Assembly: GCA_965200615.1 (NCBI GenBank)
Contig: OZ241377.1
Span: forward strand, 372,001 to 436,000
Length of the DNA stretch: 64,000 nucleotides
Direction of reading: 5' to 3'
Source: Bin5 sp965200615
GTDB taxonomy: Bacteria; Chloroflexota; Anaerolineae; Caldilineales; Caldilineaceae
In this document: piece by piece, positions 43,000-50,839 of the stretch
How the letters are laid out: each line of letters opens with the position of its first letter
Numbering within the stretch: position 1 is the first letter of the stretch
Program-made: the position numbers and the translations under genes
Notes under the pieces: model-generated
Database searches by the model: none
Seen by the model: the letters and a program-made list of their open reading frames with translations, nothing else
Told to the model about the DNA's origin: nothing

Positions 43000-44361
43000 A
43001 TGGATGAAATCAGATTGAAAGACTACCGCTGCTTCCGGGAAAAGCAGGTGGCCCGGTTAGCGCCCTTAACTCTTCTGGTGGGAGAGAACAGCACAGGCAA
43101 GACCTCCTTCCTGGCCATAATTCGCGCCCTTTGGGAGCTCGCCAACGACTACAGGATCCCGGACTTCAAAGAAGAGCCGTATGATCTTGGCAGTTTCGAC
43201 GAGATCGCTCACTTTCGAGGCGGGCGGGGCGGCAGAGCCGAAACCTTCGTTGCGGGATTCAGTACGACGAGACCGAATTCACAGAAAGGGACAAGTAAGC
43301 CTTTATCCAAGAAATTCGACGCAACATTCGGTAAGGATGGCGCAGTTCCGGTCCCTGTTGGAAGGCGATTTGTCTTTGGCGACACTTGGATTGAGGAACG
43401 CTTTGAGGAAAACATCGAGAAAAACCATATCTATGTTCTCAGAGCTGCGACACACAGGGGGAGTTGGGAAAAGAGGGTGAATAGAGGAATACGATACTCT
43501 CTTCAAGATCATACGATTCCTCCGCACGTTCACTTTAGCAATTCTTCAATTCTGGGGAAAAACCAAGCAGGGGACCCGGAGTATGAACCGCTGGAAGGCT
43601 CTCCTCCAATTAGCTCTGAAGACAAAGAGATTCTCCGAGAATTTCCCTGGTTTGATCTTTCGTTATCCGGAGTGCGCCCATTCGCCAGCGCACCGGTGCG
43701 TTCCAAGCCGAGTCGCACTTACGACCCATCTCGTTTCACCCGGGACCCCGAAGGTGACTATGTGCCAATGTATCTGGCAGACGTGTTCACGCGGCGCAAT
43801 AGAGTGTGGGCTGAGCTCAAGAGACGCTTACAGGAATTTGGCAAGGCCGCGGGCCTGTTTGATGAAATCTCCATAAAGCGGTTAGGCCAGAGAGATAGCG
43901 AACCATTCCAGATTCAGATCAGAAAATCTGGTAACAACCTAAAGGGCCCTTTACGCAATCTCATAGACGTCGGATACGGAGTCAGCCAAGCGCTCTTGAT
44001 GATTACCGAACTGCTGCGACCGGATGCGCCGCCTCTGTTCCTCTTGCAGCAGCCAGAAGTACACCTTCACCCCAGCGCGCAGGCTGCGCTAGGCAGTCTG
44101 TTCTGTCAGATTGCAGGCAAGGAGCGTCAGATTATCGTCGAGACGCACAGTGATCACCTGTTAGATCGTGTGCGTATGGATGTCCGCGACGGGAACGGCG
44201 CCTTGAATCCCGAAGATGTGTCGATCCTCTTCTTTGAACGGAACGAACTGGATGTGCAGATCCATTCATTGGGACTTGACGGAGAGGGCAACGTGCTGAA
44301 CGCGCCCGACAGCTACCGCCGATTCTTCATGGAAGAAACGACCAGGTCTTTGGGGTGGTAG
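43000..44361 (+). CDS. ABC/RecF-like AAA ATPase (candidate defence protein)
   Basis: This 453-residue SMC/RecF/OLD-type ATPase opens MDEIRLKDYRCFREKQVARL and has Walker A LVGENSTGKTSF (G28-S36). A long alpha/beta insertion follows (residues ~60-290, variable). The C-terminal half has signature-like GYGVSQALLMITELL, Walker B FLLQQPEVHLHPSAQAAL, and an H-loop VETHSDHLL. The Walker B carries QQPE, where many relatives have EQPE, so the metal-binding acid is replaced. The stop is followed after three bases by a PIN-like gene. Such ATPase-plus-nuclease pairs are typical of phage-defence systems (as in Septu, Gabija, PARIS), but this pairing is not one I can name. Codon use is more A+T-rich than the neighbours. 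Confidence 0.87.
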   Translation: MDEIRLKDYRCFREKQVARLAPLTLLVGENSTGKTSFLAIIRALWELANDYRIPDFKEEPYDLGSFDEIAHFRGGRGGRAETFVAGFSTTRPNSQKGTSKPLSKKFDATFGKDGAVPVPVGRRFVFGDTWIEERFEENIEKNHIYVLRAATHRGSWEKRVNRGIRYSLQDHTIPPHVHFSNSSILGKNQAGDPEYEPLEGSPPISSEDKEILREFPWFDLSLSGVRPFASAPVRSKPSRTYDPSRFTRDPEGDYVPMYLADVFTRRNRVWAELKRRLQEFGKAAGLFDEISIKRLGQRDSEPFQIQIRKSGNNLKGPLRNLIDVGYGVSQALLMITELLRPDAPPLFLLQQPEVHLHPSAQAALGSLFCQIAGKERQIIVETHSDHLLDRVRMDVRDGNGALNPEDVSILFFERNELDVQIHSLGLDGEGNVLNAPDSYRRFFMEETTRSLGW

Positions 44362-44364
44362 CAA

Positions 44365-44829
44365 GTGTGCGCGATTGTTGACGTAAACGTTTCCCACGAA
44401 GTTTTCGGTTCCAATCGGCCTGAGGCGGGTGAGAGGTTTCTCAGATGGCTCAATTCTGGCTCAATGCGCCTTGTGGTCGGGAGAAAGCTTCTTGACGAGC
44501 TTAAGAGTGGAAAAGCCCAGGGATGGCTACGACAAGCGATTCTTGCTGGGAAGGTCCGACAGGAGACAACAAGCGCAGTGGACGAGAGGGAGGAGAAGCT
44601 CCTTCAGGAGGAGACCTGCCGCTCCAATGACACACATGTCATCGCGTTAGCTCAGATCAGCGGCGCGCGCCTTCTGTACTCAAATGACATGGCATTACAC
44701 AAGGACTTCAGAAATAAGAGTCTGATCGATAAGCCAAGGGGGAAAGTGTATTCGACAAATAAGCGCAAGGATTTCACGAGCGCCCAAGAAAAACTGCTGA
44801 ATGATAGAAACCTGTGCCGGAGTCGATGA
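44365..44829 (+). CDS. PIN-like nuclease partner of ATPase
   Basis: This 154-residue protein begins at GTG 44365, three bases after the ATPase stop, so translation is probably coupled. PIN-like features are the first-strand acid AIVDVNVSHEVF (D6), an acidic helix LLDELKSG, and a SNDTHVIALAQISGARLLYSND segment holding the later Asp residues and matching the NDxxIxALA core of PIN domains. The C-terminal ~40 residues are Lys/Arg-rich. Predicted function: an RNase or DNase effector restrained or guided by the ATPase. The assignment comes from motif order, not from close similarity to a known family. Confidence 0.7.
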   Translation: MCAIVDVNVSHEVFGSNRPEAGERFLRWLNSGSMRLVVGRKLLDELKSGKAQGWLRQAILAGKVRQETTSAVDEREEKLLQEETCRSNDTHVIALAQISGARLLYSNDMALHKDFRNKSLIDKPRGKVYSTNKRKDFTSAQEKLLNDRNLCRSR

Positions 44830-44920
44830 ACCGCCAGTTTCGGGCCGCGCTGAGTCCGGAGCAACATAGCGTAGCGTGGCATCCTCTCAAAATCACTGAC
44901 TAAGAACCGAAAACTTTCGG

Positions 44921-45622
44921 ATGGATCGCAAACGGATCGCCGCAACTGTTGTCGGGCTGGCCATCGCGGCCGGTGTCGGGCTGGCTATTCTCACCTTCAC
45001 CAGCCGCGTCCCGGACGCCGACAGCCTGCCGGATGAGGCCGCGGCGGGGCTTGAACAGTTGAAGACAGTTCAGGGACGGCTGCAGCTGGGAAAAGATGAC
45101 CAGATGCTCGAGTACGAGTTGTGGGTACAGCGGCCGCGGCATCTGCGGGCAGAGGCGGAACTGGAAGGGCTGGACCGCAAGGCCGTCTTTATTATGACGT
45201 TCAACGAGAAAGAGGCGTGGACGTATGACCCGGTGCTGAACCTGGCCACCGTCACCGACCGGACCGAAGGCGCGGCGGCGGCAGGTACGCGCTTTGGTAC
45301 CTCATTTCTGGAGACGATGCCGGATGATGTGATGGCCGCGCTGCAGGCGGGTGAGCTGCAGATTGTCGGCGAGGAGGCGGTTGCCGGTCGGAATGCGCTG
45401 CGCGTGCAGGTGCTGCTGCCGCCTGGGCAGAGTCCACTGGAAGAGGCAGGGGAGCAGTTGACCGTCTGGCTGGACATGAGTACTTTCTATCCCCTGGCCA
45501 TCGAAGGGGATACGGGCTTCCACATGCGGTTCGACTTCATCATATTCGATGAAGAGATCGATCCGCGGACATTTGTCTTTTTCCCTCCACCGGGCGCGGC
45601 CGTGCGCCGGATCGGTGAGTAA
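44921..45622 (+). CDS. LolA-like/outer-membrane-lipoprotein-carrier-type protein
   Basis: This 233-residue exported protein has an N-terminal membrane anchor (IAATVVGLAIAAGVGLAIL). The remainder is an all-beta LolA-like half-barrel: LEQLKTVQGRLQL, MLEYELWVQRPRHLRAEAEL, FIMTFNEKEAWTYDPVLN, VTVWLDMSTFYPLAIEG-like and the final FDFIIFDEEIDPRTFVFFPPPGA are typical of MucB/RseB/LolA-like proteins that bind lipids or act as sensors. Role here unknown. It overlaps the following MFS gene by eight nt, which suggests a shared transcript. Confidence 0.7.
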   Translation: MDRKRIAATVVGLAIAAGVGLAILTFTSRVPDADSLPDEAAAGLEQLKTVQGRLQLGKDDQMLEYELWVQRPRHLRAEAELEGLDRKAVFIMTFNEKEAWTYDPVLNLATVTDRTEGAAAAGTRFGTSFLETMPDDVMAALQAGELQIVGEEAVAGRNALRVQVLLPPGQSPLEEAGEQLTVWLDMSTFYPLAIEGDTGFHMRFDFIIFDEEIDPRTFVFFPPPGAAVRRIGE

Positions 45623-46913
45623 CGGGCCGCCGCGCGCGTCCGCGCGCGCAGAGACGCCGCGGGGGTTTGCCCGCTTCCGCAATATCCTGGCGGCCTGTAT
45701 CGCCACTCGCCTGGCAATCGATACAACGACACAGCTATTCTTTCCCTACCTGCAGACGGTCGCTCTGGGGATGAGGATGGATATCGTTGTCCTGGGCCGT
45801 CTCGTCAGCCTGCGCAGCCTGGCGGGATTGAGCGCTCCGCTGTTCGGCACGGCGGCCGACAGCTATGGCTATCGCCGCATTATGCGCCTGTCGCTGCTGT
45901 TGACGACGGCGGGCATGTTTCTGCTCGGCAGCGGCGCAGGCATCTGGTCTGTTGTCGTCGGCATGATCGTTTCAGGAGCAGGGCTGACCGGCTTCCTGCC
46001 GACCTGCCAGGCGTACATCAGTGCGCGACTGCCGTTTGCGCAGCGGGCGCGGGGCATTGGGGTACTGGAGTACGCCTGGGCACTGGCAGGCATTGTCGGT
46101 CTGCCGCTGATGGGCTTTCTCTTTGGCCGCTTCAGTTGGCAACTCCCGTTCTTCGTGCTGGGCGGGGCGATGCTGGCAGGCTGGGTTTTGATTGGATTTT
46201 TGCCGGAAGCGACGGCCGGCGTACCGGTTGTGGACCGCGACAGGGCGCGGCGTCGGGAGGCGGCCCGGAAGAGGCTGAGGAGCCGCTCTTTCACTCCCCT
46301 CCTTGTATCCCTCCCCCCTCTGCGTGCGCAGACAGTCGCCGGCCTTTTCGATCTCGGGCCCAACTGGCGGGCCGCTGTGGCCGTCATCAGCGCCAACGCC
46401 CTCTTCTATTTCAGCCAGGTCCACATCCTGATTGCCCACGGCGCCTGGCTGGAAACCGAGTACGGCCTGGTCCCGGAAACCTTGGGTCTGGTGGCATTTG
46501 CGCAGGGCGCCGCGGACCTGTGCGGTAGTGTGCTTGTCTCGCTGATCACCGACCGGATCGGCAAGAAGCGGGCCGTGCAGCTCGGCATGCTGGGCTCGCT
46601 GCTGGTCTACGTCTCTATGCCGTTGATCAATGTGGGACTGGCGCCGGTCGTTGCCGCGATGGTGCTGCTGCGCTTCGTGTTCGAGTACGGGATTGTCAGC
46701 GCCATCGCCCTGATCAGCGAACAGGCGCCGGACCGGCGGGGCAAGCTCATCTCGCTCTCGGTGGCGCTCAATCTGCTGGGCTCCACTTTCAGCGGATTTA
46801 CGGGACCGTGGATGTATACCCGCTTTGGCGTGTGGGGGCTGGGGCCGGTGGCGGCGGTGGGGACGCTTACGGCGTTTGTGCTGTTGACGGTTTGGGGACG
46901 CGAGTCGGCCTGA
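45615..46913 (+). CDS. MFS transporter, first of two paralogues
   Basis: This major facilitator protein of about 432 residues has 12 predicted membrane helices. The helix 2-3 loop carries the MFS signature as GLSAPLFGTAADSYGYRRIMR, and the second half repeats it as LVSLITDRIGKKRAVQ. It is closely similar along its length to the transporter at 49261-50667; the two flank a GH32-like glycosidase gene. The central loop (REAARKRLRSRSFTPLLVSLPP) derives from a repeat. Start GTG 45615, overlapping the previous gene. Substrate unknown; sugar uptake is a guess from context. Confidence 0.9.
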   Translation: MSNGPPRASARAETPRGFARFRNILAACIATRLAIDTTTQLFFPYLQTVALGMRMDIVVLGRLVSLRSLAGLSAPLFGTAADSYGYRRIMRLSLLLTTAGMFLLGSGAGIWSVVVGMIVSGAGLTGFLPTCQAYISARLPFAQRARGIGVLEYAWALAGIVGLPLMGFLFGRFSWQLPFFVLGGAMLAGWVLIGFLPEATAGVPVVDRDRARRREAARKRLRSRSFTPLLVSLPPLRAQTVAGLFDLGPNWRAAVAVISANALFYFSQVHILIAHGAWLETEYGLVPETLGLVAFAQGAADLCGSVLVSLITDRIGKKRAVQLGMLGSLLVYVSMPLINVGLAPVVAAMVLLRFVFEYGIVSAIALISEQAPDRRGKLISLSVALNLLGSTFSGFTGPWMYTRFGVWGLGPVAAVGTLTAFVLLTVWGRESA

Positions 46914-46948
46914 CGACTCTCAATGCCGTATAAAACAGGGGGCAAACC

Positions 46949-47208
46949 ATGTCAATTCTCTACCGACCTGAGGACGGAGTAGCGGGTGATTTCATCCCCT
47001 TCTTTTGGGAGGGAGACTACCACCTTTTCTACATTAAAGAATATGGGGCTGAAACCGGCCATGGCCCGGGCATGCCCTGGTTTCACCTCGTGACGCGCGA
47101 CTTTGTCAAATTCGAGGATTGGGGTGAGGCGATCACGCATGGAACGCCTGATGCGCAGGACGTCATAATCGGGACAGGGTCCGTGGTCGCGGGGGACGGT
47201 ATCTTTTA
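46949..47208 (+). pseudogene. GH32-like glycosidase, 5' part (split by IS)
   Basis: This is the N-terminal 86 residues of a five-bladed beta-propeller glycosidase (ILYRPEDGVAGDFIPFFWEGDYHLFYIKEY; WFHLVTRDFVKFEDWGEAI), ending at GDGIF where the IS enters. The usual GH32 WMNDPNG nucleophile block is replaced by GVAGDFIPFFW, where an Asp is retained. The 3' part lies at 48080-49247. Removing the IS and one TTA restores one open frame across the junction (reads IFYIYFTGINRSF), so the gene was intact before insertion. Confidence 0.82.
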
Positions 47209-48076
47209 GAGGCTGTTTGAAAAGTAAAGGCTGTCGGCCAAATTGTGGTATACGTAGTCTCTGTGAAAACAAAACGATACCCAACAGATTTGACTGACAG
47301 CCAGTGGCTTATTATCCAGCATCTGATTCCCGCAGCCAAACCGGGCGGGCGACCACGCAGCCTGGATATGCGTCTGGTGGTTGATGCCATTCTCTACCTG
47401 ACTGTGGGTGGCATCCAGTGGCGGATGCTGCCGAGTGATTTTCCGCCGTGGCAGAGGGCAGAGTGTTTACACCTACTTCAGGCAGTGGCGGGACGATGGC
47501 GCCTGGCGCAGGTTGCATGACACGCTCAGAGTGCGGGTTCGTCATCGAAGCGGACGACACAAGCATCCAACGGCTGGCAGTATCGATAGTCAGACAGTCA
47601 AGACTGGCCATACACCGGCAGGTGTGCGAGGCTACGATGGCGGTAAACGCATCACGGGACGGAAACGGCATCTTCTTGTCGATACGCTGGGACTCACATT
47701 GGCCGTCCTGGTCACTGCTGCCGACCTGCCTGACCGCGATGGGGCACGGCAACTGCTCAGACGAGGCTGCGGTTTCGGCCAGAAACTGCGTCTTATCTGG
47801 GTTGACGGCGCCTATCGCGGCTCTTTGCAGAGATGGGTTGCGCAGCGTTTTCGCTTCCGCCTTCAACCTGTCCTCCGCCCGCAAGAACAAAAAGGTTTCT
47901 CCGTATTGCCCCGTCGTTGGGTGGTGGAGCGCACCTTCGCTTGGCTTGGCCTCAATCGTCGCCTCTGTAAAGACTATGAACGACTGCCCGAAAGCAGTGT
48001 CGCCTTTATCCATATCGCTATGATTCGTCTCATGGTACGCCGCCTGGCACCCAATTGACCCTTTTCAAACAGCTTC
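47209..48076 (+). mobile_element. IS5-family insertion sequence, 868 bp
   Basis: The terminal inverted repeats are GAGGCTGTTTGAAAAG (47209-47224) and the complement of CTTTTCAAACAGCTTC (48061-48076), 15 of 16 matching. The target site duplication is TTA (47206-47208 and 48077-48079), as for IS427-like members of the IS5 family. It carries one transposase gene in two frames. It interrupts the GH32-like gene in frame-neutral position. Confidence 0.93.
47245..48058 (+). pseudogene. IS5-family transposase, frame broken by 7-bp duplication
   Basis: The first frame (47245-47520) encodes RYPTDLTDSQWLIIQHLIPAAKPGGRP and VDAILYLTVGGIQWRMLPSDFPPWQ; the second (in-frame from about 47462 to 48058) continues SVYTYFRQWRDDGAWRRL, GSIDSQTVKTGHTPAGVRGYDGGKRITGRKRHLLVDTLG (DDE first Asp) and ends with RRWVVERTFAWLGLNRRLCKDYE (Glu of the DDE triad). 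The break is the tandem repeat GGCAGAGGGCAGAG (47450-47463): one 7-bp unit removed gives PPWQSVYTYF in one frame. IS427-like elements can use programmed frameshifting, but that would not produce an exact duplication, so a mutation is favoured. Confidence 0.88.
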
Positions 48077-48079
48077 TTA

Positions 48080-49247
48080 CATTTACTTTACGGGTATCAA
48101 TCGATCCTTCGCCGGAACCGGCAAGGCGGCTCAGGTGGTTATGCGCGCGACCAGTTCGGACCTGCGTACGTGGCACAAGGACCCGGACTTCAAGTTCTTC
48201 CCGCCTACAGAGCTTGGGTATGAACTGGACGACTGGCGCGATCCCTTTGTCTTCTGGAACGAGGCGAAAGAGGCGTACTGGATGCTGATGACGGCGCGCA
48301 CGGACCGTGGGCCGGTGCGCAACCGGGGCTGTATCGGCTTGGCCGTCAGCTCCGACCTGGTGACGTGGGAGGGGCGGCCGCCGCTGTGGGAGCCGGGTGA
48401 GGTGTGGGCGCACCCCTGTCCGGACCTGTTCCATCATGGCGAACTGTGGTACCTGGTCTACTCGGTCTCGAGGGAGTGGATCGCCACCCATTACCGGATG
48501 GCGCAGAGCTTGGAAGGACCGTGGACCTCTGCGGCCGACGACATGTTCGACGGTCTTGCCTACGGCGCCGCCAAGACGGCGGGAGACGGGTCGCGGCGCT
48601 ATTCCTTTGGCTGGCTGCCGGTGCGCGCGGGCGAGTCGGACGACGGCGAGTGGTTGTGGGGCGGCAATCTGGTCGTGCACGAAGTTGTGCCGCAGCCGGA
48701 CGGCTCTTTGAGCGTACGCATGCCTGAGACGGTCGCGCGCGCCTTTGACAAGCCGGCGGGGATTCTGCCGCAACCGGTGCTCGGCAGTTGGGAGGTCGAG
48801 GGGCAGAGCGCCAGGACTTCGGCGGAGGGCCGCTACGCGCTGATGACGCTGGGGGAGATGCCTGATGAGTGCCTGATCGAGACAACCGTCACGTTCGCTG
48901 CTGGGCTGACCAACTGCGGCCTGCTCCTGCGCGCCAGCGATGATCTGGAGTCCTACTACCAAGTACGTCTGGAGCCGGCCAGGAACAGGGTCGTGCTGGA
49001 CCGCTGGTCGCCGCAGTTCAGCATCACCACGACGAACCCGCCCTTCATGCTCGAACGCAGGGTCATCCTGGAGCCGGACAGACCGTTGAAGGTGCAGCTG
49101 CTTGTCGACGGCACGGCCCTGGTCATCTATGTCGATGAGCGGGTGGCGCTTTCCAGCCGCATCTATGACCGGCGCGGGGGCGCGCTGGGCCTCTTCGCGA
49201 CCGAGGGTGAGGTCCGCTTCGACGGAATCAGAATGGCGACCAGATGA
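48080..49247 (+). pseudogene. GH32-like glycosidase, 3' part (split by IS)
   Basis: This is the remainder of the split glycosidase. It has beta-propeller blades with LRTWHKDPDFKFFPP, DWRDPFVFWNEAKEAYWML (the RDP motif), and VWAHPCPDLFHHGELWYLVYSV (EC-like block, without the typical Glu-Cys pair). A C-terminal beta-sandwich follows (NCGLLLRASDDLESYYQVRLEP; GALGLFATEGEVRFDGIRMA), as in GH32 and relatives. A start at ATG 48141 or nearby could express the fragment alone, but without the first blade. Substrate probably a fructan or plant-type oligosaccharide; unproven. Confidence 0.82.
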
Positions 49248-49260
49248 TTTGCCGGGGCGA

Positions 49261-50667
49261 GTGACTGTGTGGCAACTGTTTTCTTCCCGTTTCCGGGCGC
49301 GAACATGGACCTCATCCACGGCTGACAGGCAACAGTGCGCGGAGCCGTTGCGTGGCTTCTCCCGCTTCCGCCATATCCTGGCCGCCTGTGTGGCTACCCG
49401 GATCGTCGTCGACACATCGGTCCAGCTTTTCTACTCCTTTCTACAGGTCATTGCGCTGGGAATGGCCCTGGATGTTGTCGTTCTGGGCCGTCTGATGAGC
49501 CTGCGCAGCGCGGTGGGGCTGAGCGCGCCGCTGTTCGGCAGCGCGGCGGACCGCTACGGCTACCTGCGCGTGATGCGTCTGGCCCTGGTTTTGGCCGCGG
49601 CGGGCTCCTTCCTGCTGGGAAGCGGCGCCGGGTTCTGGTCGGTTGCGGCCGGGATGGTCCTGTCAGGTGTGGGGTTGACCGGCTTCTTGCCGACCCTCCA
49701 TGCCTATATCAGCGCGCAGCTGCCCTTTGCGCAGCGGGCGCGCGGCATCGGCACCCTGGAGTACTCGTGGGCACTGGCAGGGATCTTCGGCCTTTCGCTT
49801 ATGGGCCTCCTGTTCGACCGTTTCAGCTGGCAGCTTCCCTTCATGGTTCTGGGGGTAGCGATACTCGCCAGTTGGGCAGTCCTCGGCTTTCTGCCGAGAG
49901 TACCGCGAGGTGCGGACCCCGCACTGGCGGGCGGCAGCGAAAAGGCTGTGCCGGCCCAGGCGGCCGTAACAGGTGAAGAGGTCGATTCAGGGAAACGCAT
50001 TGAGAAAGGGGTTGCGCCCTCTCTTGCCGATCACTTCTCCCACCTCGCTCATGGCGCTGTTCGGCGTATCGCCGGGCTCCTCGATCTCGGCCCAAATTGG
50101 CTCTCGGCCTACATGGTCATCGGCGCGAACTGCCTCTTTCTTTTCAGCCAGGGCCATGTCCTCATTGCTCACGGTGTCTGGTTGCAGACCGAATACGGCC
50201 TTACGGCAACTGCTTTGGGCCTGGTGGCCCTGTTGCAGGGAGCGGCGGACCTGGCGGGGGCTGTTCTGGTCTCGCTGATCGCGGACCGGGTCGGCAAGAA
50301 GCGATCATTTCAGGCAGGCATTCTCGGTTCAGCGCTGGTATACCTCTCTCTCCCCATAGTCAATATCGGGCTGTTGCCGGTCGTCGCGGCATTGCTGCTG
50401 ATGCGATTTACATTTGAGTACGGCCTCGTCAGCGCCATAGCCCTGGTCAGCGAACAGGCGCCGGACCGGCGAGGCAAAGTGATGTCGCTGGCGGTGGCGA
50501 TCAATTTGCTCGGCTCTACACTTACCGGTTTTACCGGACCGTTGATGTACGCCCGTTTCGGCGTGTGGGGGTTGGGACCGGTGTCGGCCGTCTGTACGCT
50601 GGCGGCATTCGTGCTGTTGACGGTCTGGGGACGCGAGTCGGCGGAAACTGCAATGGCTAGTGAATAA
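49261..50667 (+). CDS. MFS transporter, second paralogue
   Basis: This is the paralogue of 45615-46913, with 12 helices and ~468 residues. GLSAPLFGSAADRYGYLRVMRLAL is the motif A block and LVSLIADRVGKKRSFQAG its second-half copy. The central loop is longer (EEVDSGKRIEKGVAPSLADH), also repeat-derived. GTG 49261 is chosen; the longer frame from 49102 runs antisense-free through the end of the glycosidase gene and is not family-like. The pair probably arose by duplication around the glycosidase gene. Exports or imports an unknown solute. Confidence 0.9.
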   Translation: MTVWQLFSSRFRARTWTSSTADRQQCAEPLRGFSRFRHILAACVATRIVVDTSVQLFYSFLQVIALGMALDVVVLGRLMSLRSAVGLSAPLFGSAADRYGYLRVMRLALVLAAAGSFLLGSGAGFWSVAAGMVLSGVGLTGFLPTLHAYISAQLPFAQRARGIGTLEYSWALAGIFGLSLMGLLFDRFSWQLPFMVLGVAILASWAVLGFLPRVPRGADPALAGGSEKAVPAQAAVTGEEVDSGKRIEKGVAPSLADHFSHLAHGAVRRIAGLLDLGPNWLSAYMVIGANCLFLFSQGHVLIAHGVWLQTEYGLTATALGLVALLQGAADLAGAVLVSLIADRVGKKRSFQAGILGSALVYLSLPIVNIGLLPVVAALLLMRFTFEYGLVSAIALVSEQAPDRRGKVMSLAVAINLLGSTLTGFTGPLMYARFGVWGLGPVSAVCTLAAFVLLTVWGRESAETAMASE

Positions 50668-50839
50668 TGGTCAGTGGCCAGAGTCGGCGCAGGGGTCGGC
50701 TGGAGAAAACGATTTGCGCCGTTCAGGTAAGCCGTGCCATGATGATTTTGCTTTCTCCGTCAGATAGTTCAAGTAGATTGGAAGCCGCTCCACCAGCGGC
50801 TAAGTCCTTCCCGCACACATGTTACTGAGGAATCCTCAA

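Noticed and set aside
43000..44829. Assignment of the ATPase-PIN pair to PARIS, Septu or Gabija
   Set aside because: No Toprim (AriB, GajA), HNH (PtuB) or UvrD-like helicase (GajB) domain is visible; only the general ATPase-plus-nuclease plan is shared.
47245..48058. Programmed frameshift as the normal way to make the transposase
   Set aside because: The break coincides with an exact 7-bp tandem duplication, which points to mutation; kept as an alternative only.
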